From Fibrobacterota bacterium (GTDB lineage: Bacteria > Fibrobacterota > Chitinivibrionia > Chitinivibrionales > FEN-1185), in the NCBI GenBank assembly GCA_003165595.1, contig PLWQ01000031.1, positions 31,933 through 95,932 on the forward strand: DNA of 64,000 nucleotides, given 5' to 3'. Both the position numbers and the translations under genes were made by a program. The notes beneath the pieces were generated by a model, which did no database searches, had not been told where the DNA came from, and was given only the letters and a program-made list of their open reading frames with translations. This document shows positions 58,927 through 64,000 of the stretch, in pieces. Each line of letters begins with the position of its first letter. The stretch's first letter is position 1.

Positions 58927-60811
58927 CCTGTGGCTGCTGGCCTGCGCCTGTCTGGGTCTGGCCGGATGCGTGGGTGAGGTGCTTACCACCATTCCGGTAC
59001 TGAGCGCTTCGGATAAGGGCGCGCATATTCCCGAATCGTGGTTCCGCTTCGGCGCCTATTACGTGGCCGACGATGTCATCTTGTCCGTCAACAACGATCC
59101 CGTTGCGGGGGGCAGCGAAACCGAATATACCGTTTTCAAGAGTATCCGGATTCTCAACCAGCAGGGCATGCGTTTCGCAACCATCCCGGTACCTCGCTAT
59201 ACGGCAAACATTGCATTGTTTTCGGTGGGCGTTCTCACCGCCGACAGTACCGGCGTACCGGTAGACGAAGGCGACATACGGCGCAAGTTCGAAGGATCCG
59301 GGAAAGTCGTGGTGCCCCAGGCCGCGCCGGGATCGCTTGTTTCCGTCAAGATCGTCTTTTCCGGACCCAAGGCGCCTGCGGTTATGGAGCATTGGTTTCT
59401 GAGGCCGATACCGGTGGAGACCGGGCGGTTTGTGGTCCACACCGACGAACGGATACGTTTTTCCTACGAGTACCAGACCTACGGTACCAGGGTTGCGCTT
59501 GAGAGCGCTCCGGTAAAACAGGCCGGCGGAACAAGTACGGGCTGGGTGGTGCGAAACCTGGAACCGCTCGACAGCATTTCGTTTCGTCGGAGCGTTTCGG
59601 AGGCGGAGCCGCGCGTGTCGCTTCGCGCAAGCCCCGTGTACGACGAAAACCACGAGCCCATCACCTCCTGGGCGATGCTCACCCGGTGGATGGGCACATG
59701 GCGAATCGATCCCGCGCTTTTCGGCTCATCCGGCGACGTTGACGAAAAAACAAAAGAAGTCGTTGCCGGCGTCAATGGCGATTCCGCCCGCGCCGAGGCC
59801 ATCGTTACCTGGCTCCAGAAGAATATTTTGTGCCAGCGCCAGACGGTGCAGGCGACCATAAGCGACGTGCTGAAGAAACGACGGTCCGATCTTTTTCTGG
59901 TGGGTCTCTTGTGCCGGGAAATGATGAAGTCATGCGGCATCAAGGCCGAGCTTGTGCTCACGCGAGACACGGACTTTGGCGGGTTCGATTCGAAATTCCT
60001 TTCGTACTACCCGTGCCAGGACGGCATGGTGATCGTGCATTGCGGAGGTGTTGATAAATGCGTTTCTCCGGTGTACACCGGGTATCCGCTTGGTGCATAC
60101 CCGGCCGAATATTTCGGCTTGTCGGGACTTGACATCGACGAAGGAAAGATCGCAAAACTTCCGGCCCCCTTGTGGAAGGAAGGAATGGAATACTCGAAGG
60201 CCACGTTTGACTTTTCCGGCGACAGCGCCCTGCAGACGTTTCACTCGGAAATCGGCGAACTGTCAACCGTTCTGATGCGAAGACGACTCGACGGAAAATC
60301 CGAAACCGAGCAGCGGGAAGTGATCGGAAAGATCCTTCGCACCAGGGGGGAAAGTAACGCCGTCGTTTCCTTTTCGGTCAAGAACCTCAAGGACCTGCAC
60401 GCGCACCTTGTGGTCGATGCGCGCTTCCACGACAACAGCGAGCCGGAGGAAATAGCAGGTTCAATGCGGCACGATCTGTCCCAGTATTTTCCTCGGCATT
60501 TTGCAGGCATCGATTCAACACGGCGCGAGGACATCTCGGTAACGGTGCCTGCGCATTTCATAGATACCGTCGAAATCCTCAGGAATCCTTCGATACAGGT
60601 AACGCTTGACGCCTCGCCGTGGAAGGCGAAGAACCCGCTGTTTGACGCCTCAGTAAAGATCCTGCAGACAGACGCGTCGGTGGTACTGGTCCGCGACCTC
60701 GACCGGCACGCCTGCCTCATCCCGGCCGCAAACATTGCCGGCATCATGCAGGACATCGAAGGTTTGGACAGGGCGGGGAAGGTGGCTGCGGTCGTTACCA
60801 GACGCAAATAG
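58898..60811 (+). CDS. Lipoprotein with a degenerate DUF3857/transglutaminase-like domain
   Basis: 637 residues from a TTG at 58898, preceded by AAAGGAG. The signal carries a lipobox (LACACLGLAGC). DUF3857-like strands follow (SIRILNQQGMRFATIPV, IRFSYEYQTYG, GWVVRNLEPLDSISFRRS). In the place of the transglutaminase core it has VLKKRRSDLFLVGLLCREMM and KSCGIKAELVLTRD, so the GDCK motif is replaced by RSDLF and the nucleophilic Cys is missing. It is thus probably a non-catalytic partner of the gene upstream, with which it overlaps by 29 bases. A peptidoglycan or surface-protein role is possible. Confidence 0.8.
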   Translation: MKRVLSGRNSLWLLACACLGLAGCVGEVLTTIPVLSASDKGAHIPESWFRFGAYYVADDVILSVNNDPVAGGSETEYTVFKSIRILNQQGMRFATIPVPRYTANIALFSVGVLTADSTGVPVDEGDIRRKFEGSGKVVVPQAAPGSLVSVKIVFSGPKAPAVMEHWFLRPIPVETGRFVVHTDERIRFSYEYQTYGTRVALESAPVKQAGGTSTGWVVRNLEPLDSISFRRSVSEAEPRVSLRASPVYDENHEPITSWAMLTRWMGTWRIDPALFGSSGDVDEKTKEVVAGVNGDSARAEAIVTWLQKNILCQRQTVQATISDVLKKRRSDLFLVGLLCREMMKSCGIKAELVLTRDTDFGGFDSKFLSYYPCQDGMVIVHCGGVDKCVSPVYTGYPLGAYPAEYFGLSGLDIDEGKIAKLPAPLWKEGMEYSKATFDFSGDSALQTFHSEIGELSTVLMRRRLDGKSETEQREVIGKILRTRGESNAVVSFSVKNLKDLHAHLVVDARFHDNSEPEEIAGSMRHDLSQYFPRHFAGIDSTRREDISVTVPAHFIDTVEILRNPSIQVTLDASPWKAKNPLFDASVKILQTDASVVLVRDLDRHACLIPAANIAGIMQDIEGLDRAGKVAAVVTRRK

Positions 60812-60986
60812 ATCGGGTTCTTGCCGCCGGGACGAACCTGTAAAGAGCGAATCCATCCCTGCCAATCCCGACGTGGCCACAACCGCCCGGCGCGTATCGC
60901 GCAGGCTCACCATACTTGCCTCCCCACCGTAATTTCCCCATGCCTTGCGCCGTAGTATTGAGAAGACAACCAGAGTGGCAAATTCG

Positions 60987-62087
60987 ATGCGAATAGTTAC
61001 TATTATTCTGGCAGGAGCGATTATCATGGTAGTACTCACGGGCTTTGGCAGAAAAACGAACGCGCAAACGGTCAAGGGGGCTACCGCGGATCCGAAGGCG
61101 GCAGCGGCAATCTTTAGCGGGGGATGCTTCTGGTGTATGGACAGCCCCTTTAGAAAGTTGGAGGGCGTGGAATCCGTTGTCTCAGGGTACACGGGCGGGA
61201 AAACGTCTCATCCCACCTACGAGGAAGTTTCCACAGGGGAAACGGGCCATCTGGAATCCGTGAAGATTACGTACGATCCCAAACGCATAGCCTATGCAAA
61301 GTTGCTCGATGTTTTCTGGAAGAATGTCGACCCGACGGACAACGGCGGCCAGTTTGTGGATCGCGGCAGTCAATATCTCACCGCAATCTTCTACACCACG
61401 CCCGAACAAAAAATGCTGGCCGAGGCGACAAAAGCGGATTTGGAAATGTCGGGAATTTTCGGCAAAGCGATTGTCACAACCATTGCTCCGGCGTTGGAAT
61501 TCTATGCAGCCGAAGATTATCATCAGGGATATGCGGAGAAGAACTATGGAAGCTATTGTGTGTATCGGGCGGGCTCGGGCCGCGACGCTTTCCTAAAGAA
61601 AACGTGGAAAAGCACATCGTGGAGCGCGGAGCAAGTGCGCGTGAAGAAGTTTGAGAAAGCCCCCGATGCCGTGCTCAAACAAATCCTTTCGCCGGAGCAA
61701 TACGCGGTAACCCAACAGTGCGAAACCGAGCCGGCGTTCAATAACAAGTATTGGGATAACCACCGTGAAGGAATCTATGTGGACGCTGTCTCCGGCGAGC
61801 CGCTCTTCAGTTCGGTTGACAAGTTCGAGTCTGGCACGGGATGGCCGAGTTTCACCAGGCCCGTGGTGCCCGGAAACATTGTGGAAAAGACCGATGCCAG
61901 CCTCGGCATGACGAGAACCGAGGTGCGGAGCCTCCACGGCCAATCGCACCTGGGACACGTGTTTGACGATGGGCCTGGACCCACCCACATGCGGTACTGC
62001 ATGAATTCGGCCAGCCTCCGTTTTGTTCCGAGGGAAGACCTGGCAAAGTCGGGGTATGGGGAGTTTGAATCTATTTTCCGTAAATGA
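60987..62087 (+). CDS. msrAB: Exported MsrA-MsrB methionine sulfoxide reductase fusion
   Basis: 366 residues from the ATG at 60987. A hydrophobic N-terminus ([19 protein letters not shown]) sends it to the periplasm or anchors it. The MsrA domain has the active-site motif GGCFWC (C47), [19 protein letters not shown] and [11 protein letters not shown]. The MsrB domain has [35 protein letters not shown] and the catalytic C338 in RYCMNSASL. The zinc-binding CxxC pairs of many MsrB are not seen. It reduces both S- and R-sulfoxides of methionine in exported proteins. It lies 149 bases before the Rieske-like gene. Confidence 0.94.
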   Translation: MRIVTIILAGAIIMVVLTGFGRKTNAQTVKGATADPKAAAAIFSGGCFWCMDSPFRKLEGVESVVSGYTGGKTSHPTYEEVSTGETGHLESVKITYDPKRIAYAKLLDVFWKNVDPTDNGGQFVDRGSQYLTAIFYTTPEQKMLAEATKADLEMSGIFGKAIVTTIAPALEFYAAEDYHQGYAEKNYGSYCVYRAGSGRDAFLKKTWKSTSWSAEQVRVKKFEKAPDAVLKQILSPEQYAVTQQCETEPAFNNKYWDNHREGIYVDAVSGEPLFSSVDKFESGTGWPSFTRPVVPGNIVEKTDASLGMTRTEVRSLHGQSHLGHVFDDGPGPTHMRYCMNSASLRFVPREDLAKSGYGEFESIFRK

Positions 62088-62236
62088 CAATCGACGCCCG
62101 GCAACAGGCGCCGGTAAGCCGTTTCTTCATCCTTTTCGTCACCTCAGAGATGGTATCTTTTTTGCTTCCGGTATTTGAAGTGGCAATACCCTGCAGTTCG
62201 GTTTGTGGACGGCGGCCGTGTTGCCTTGGGAGGCAT

Positions 62237-62956
62237 ATGAAGGGATACCGAGTCTCACGCCGAGATTTTCTGTCGCTTGCATCAAAGAGTTGGTTGATTG
62301 TTCTTGCTGACACCGTAGTGACGCGGCACCGTGCATTCGGGTTTTCACAGAAGTCCGCTGTTCCTGCGCCTATTACCCTGGACCTTTCCGACTCCCGGTA
62401 TTCTTCTTTAGCAACCGTGGGCGCATCGCTGAACATTCCGGACCCCAACAACTCGACCCGCCCAATTATCGTACGGAGAGTTTCGCAGACTGCCGTGGCT
62501 GCGGTGTCTTCCCAATGCACCTATGACGGATGTCAATTGCCCCTCAGCGGCAACGGCGTATACACGTGTCCGTGCTGCGGCTCACAATTCGACCAGTACG
62601 GAAATGTGCTGCGCGGGCCTGCGTCGCAGCCCCTCACCGCATACACCGCGCAGCTCAATGCCGGGGTCATTACCATCAGCTTCGGTACAGCGGTCGGCTT
62701 CGCGCCCGAGGATGCCGGGACCAGTGATCGGGTGACCATCGCGGTCGTTGGAAGGCATTTGCGCGTGGACGTGCCGCGGAATTCTGAAACCGCCACAATC
62801 ATCCTCTCCGATGCGCGGGGCGCGCTCGTACGGTCCGCACTGTCGTTTGGCGGGAATGCAGCCTACCTGAACGTGGAAGGCCTTGCCCGCGGAATCTATG
62901 CCGTGAGTATCCGGTGTGGACAGCGTGCAATTCTCTCCCAGCGAATTCTCATATAA
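62237..62956 (+). CDS. Tat-exported Rieske-like protein with altered ligands and a sorting-like C-terminus
   Basis: 239 residues from the ATG at 62237, with GGGAGG upstream; the frame back to 62084 overlaps msrAB and is not needed. A twin-arginine signal is clear (VSRRDFLSLASKSWLIVLA). A Rieske fold follows, but where canonical ligand motifs read CTHxGC and CPCHGS this has CTYDGC (C94, Y96, C99) and CPCCGSQFD (C111, C113, C114). Both ligand His are therefore replaced, by Tyr and Cys. The C-terminal 75 residues (ATIILSDARGALVRSALS ... LARGIYAVSIRCG) look like the sorting domain of the nearby enzymes. Confidence 0.8.
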   Translation: MKGYRVSRRDFLSLASKSWLIVLADTVVTRHRAFGFSQKSAVPAPITLDLSDSRYSSLATVGASLNIPDPNNSTRPIIVRRVSQTAVAAVSSQCTYDGCQLPLSGNGVYTCPCCGSQFDQYGNVLRGPASQPLTAYTAQLNAGVITISFGTAVGFAPEDAGTSDRVTIAVVGRHLRVDVPRNSETATIILSDARGALVRSALSFGGNAAYLNVEGLARGIYAVSIRCGQRAILSQRILI

Positions 62957-63047
62957 CGATTTCGCCCGACAAACCATACTCTTAACCAGATTTATCGGCA
63001 AATTGCGGCACAACGTTCCATCGCCGCTTTGGCCCGGAAAAAGAAAT

Positions 63048-63089
63048 GGACACGCTCCTTGTTGACTGTATGCAACACAGAGCGTGTCC
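63048..63089. terminator. Hairpin between convergent genes
   Basis: The arms GGACACGCTC (63048-63057) and GAGCGTGTCC (63080-63089) are perfectly complementary with a 22-base loop. It lies 91 bases after the Rieske-like gene and 69 bases past the stop of the convergent repeat protein, so it could terminate both. Confidence 0.5.
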
Positions 63090-63157
63090 GCACGCTACCT
63101 TCTTCGCCCTGCATTCGGGGAGAATGCCACGGCGAGTAGCCTTTGCCTGCAGCGATG

Positions 63158-64000
63158 CTAATACGGCGCGATATCCGTGAAGTTCGTGTTGTGCACAAAT
63201 GGTATTGTGGTGTCGGCCACAACATCCGACAAAGGTATTCGCCATGCATGGTCCACGGGCGGCGGGTCGTACTTGCCGTTCCCGTTGAGATCTGCGTAGA
63301 AGTCTACACGATACGACCTCATGTCAACTAATATTGTGCCTAAAGCAAGTGTGAACGTGTCTGCAGGCACAGCGGCAATCACGGTGTCCTTGACAATTGA
63401 ATTGTACGTGCTGTCGACAACCCACAATTCCATCATCTGTCCGATGTGCGGGGTCATGCCCGAAAATGCCATCGTGAGCGAGTGCATGGGCAGTTTCGCA
63501 TAGCCGATGTCGGTGAAGTTGGTATTGTGGGCAAAAGTCACCGTGGTATCGTTTGCAATACGAGGCAGCGTGATTCTCCAGGCATGGTCGACGGGCGGCG
63601 CGTCGTACTGGCCGTTCTTGTTGAGGTCGGCCCAGAAGTCGATATTGTAGGTGCGTCCGTCAATCAGTTTTTTGCCGAAGGTGAGAGTAAATGCGTCGGA
63701 CGGAACAGCCGCAACCACGGTGTCGGCCACCGTCGTCTTGTATACGCTGTCGATCACGGATACTACAAGCATTTGCCCGATGTGCGGGGTCATGCCCATA
63801 AAACTCATGGTGAGCATGTGCATCGGCATCTGCGGATAGCCAATGTCTTTGAAATTGGTGTTGTGCGCGAACGTCACGGTGGTGTCGTTTGCAATACGAG
63901 GCAGCGTGATTCTCCAGGCATGGTCGACGGGCGGCGCGTCGTACTGGCCGTTCTTGTTGAGGTCGGCCCAGAAGTCGATATTGTAGGTGCGTCCGTCAAT
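63158..64000 (-). CDS. C-terminal part of a large tandem-repeat protein
   Basis: The last 280 residues are visible; the 5' end lies beyond the window. It is built of 112-residue repeats, each with TVTFAHNTNFTDIGY, PMHxLTMxFxGMTPHIGQM, DTVxAAVPxDxFTLxxG and DFxADLNxNGxYDxPPVDHAWRI segments. One unit is complete and two are partial. The DNA repeats too: 63547-63666 and 63883-64000 are identical over nearly 120 bases at a period of 336. The DLNKNGQYD loop resembles a calcium-binding loop. An extracellular or surface adhesin-like role is a guess. Confidence 0.8.
   Translation of the reverse strand: MDGRTYNIDFWADLNKNGQYDAPPVDHAWRITLPRIANDTTVTFAHNTNFKDIGYPQMPMHMLTMSFMGMTPHIGQMLVVSVIDSVYKTTVADTVVAAVPSDAFTLTFGKKLIDGRTYNIDFWADLNKNGQYDAPPVDHAWRITLPRIANDTTVTFAHNTNFTDIGYAKLPMHSLTMAFSGMTPHIGQMMELWVVDSTYNSIVKDTVIAAVPADTFTLALGTILVDMRSYRVDFYADLNGNGKYDPPPVDHAWRIPLSDVVADTTIPFVHNTNFTDIAPY

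Noticed and set aside
57034..60811. Link between the transglutaminase-like pair and module 3
   Set aside because: They lie 190 bases downstream on the same strand, but nothing in the sequence ties them to the regulator, so I kept them as a separate unit.
1..64000. tRNA or rRNA genes
   Set aside because: I looked for the T-loop pattern GGTTCRAANCC with matching arms and found none. I cannot exclude one without a covariance search.

Overview
The window most resembles a free-living, polysaccharide-degrading member of the Fibrobacterota (Chitinivibrionales/Chitinispirillum side). Coding DNA is GC-rich. Two observations support this. First, there are three copies of the TIGR02147/DUF4423 regulator family, which I know mainly from Fibrobacter and relatives. 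Second, many secreted enzymes end in a short beta-rich C-terminal domain of the kind used for type IX secretion sorting (pattern: SVxIxLYDxxGRxV ... LxxGxYxVRxxxG...). No rRNA or tRNA was seen, so the assignment rests on gene families only.

Layout. 1-4.4 kb (minus strand): a Bat-type aerotolerance operon (BatD-like, BatA, BatB, two TPR/low-complexity proteins and the first codons of a further gene). 4.6-9.5 kb: housekeeping genes (dgt, ispE, a PilZ protein), small unknowns and two MITE-like repeats. 9.7-11.5 kb: an AT-richer accessory patch. 11.9-22.6 kb: dxs, tgt, an M29-type aminopeptidase, a ferredoxin-reductase-like protein, a TIGR02757 protein, PTS enzyme I, a secreted protein with two Sm-like folds and a tandem pair of P-II-like proteins. 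22.7-49 kb: the carbohydrate block, with a YhcH/YiaL protein, a GH2-like protein, AlkD-like and DUF2461 genes, two GH18 chitinases, a GH87-type alpha-1,3-glucanase, a parallel beta-helix protein, a heparinase II/III-type lyase, a GH10 xylanase and a clan-A-like hydrolase. 49-53.7 kb: hemerythrin, DoxX, a decayed hicBA module, a lone type I-E-like CRISPR repeat, an N-acetyltransferase, DUF4416 and YciB. 54-64 kb: a third regulator/lipoprotein pair, two transglutaminase-like proteins, an exported MsrAB fusion, a Tat-exported Rieske-like protein with altered ligands, and a tandem-repeat protein running off the end.

The most interesting pattern is a two-gene module found three times (31.7-33.8, 37.9-40.4 and 54.0-56.8 kb): a TIGR02147 helix-turn-helix protein followed by a lipoprotein. 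In two copies the genes overlap by 4 bases (GTGA or ATGA). In the third, the ATGA remains but the lipoprotein start lies 164 bases downstream, past an inserted dispersed repeat. Two of the three lipoproteins share an N-terminal signature after the lipid cysteine. Each then carries a different binding-type ectodomain (jelly-roll, LamG, or FN3 plus propeller). Two modules flank chitinase and glucanase genes. I propose a family of outer-surface sensors, each coupled to its own regulator; this is inference.

At least two families of dispersed intergenic repeats, several hairpin-rich spacers and MITE-like elements are also present, mostly between convergent genes or in promoter regions.
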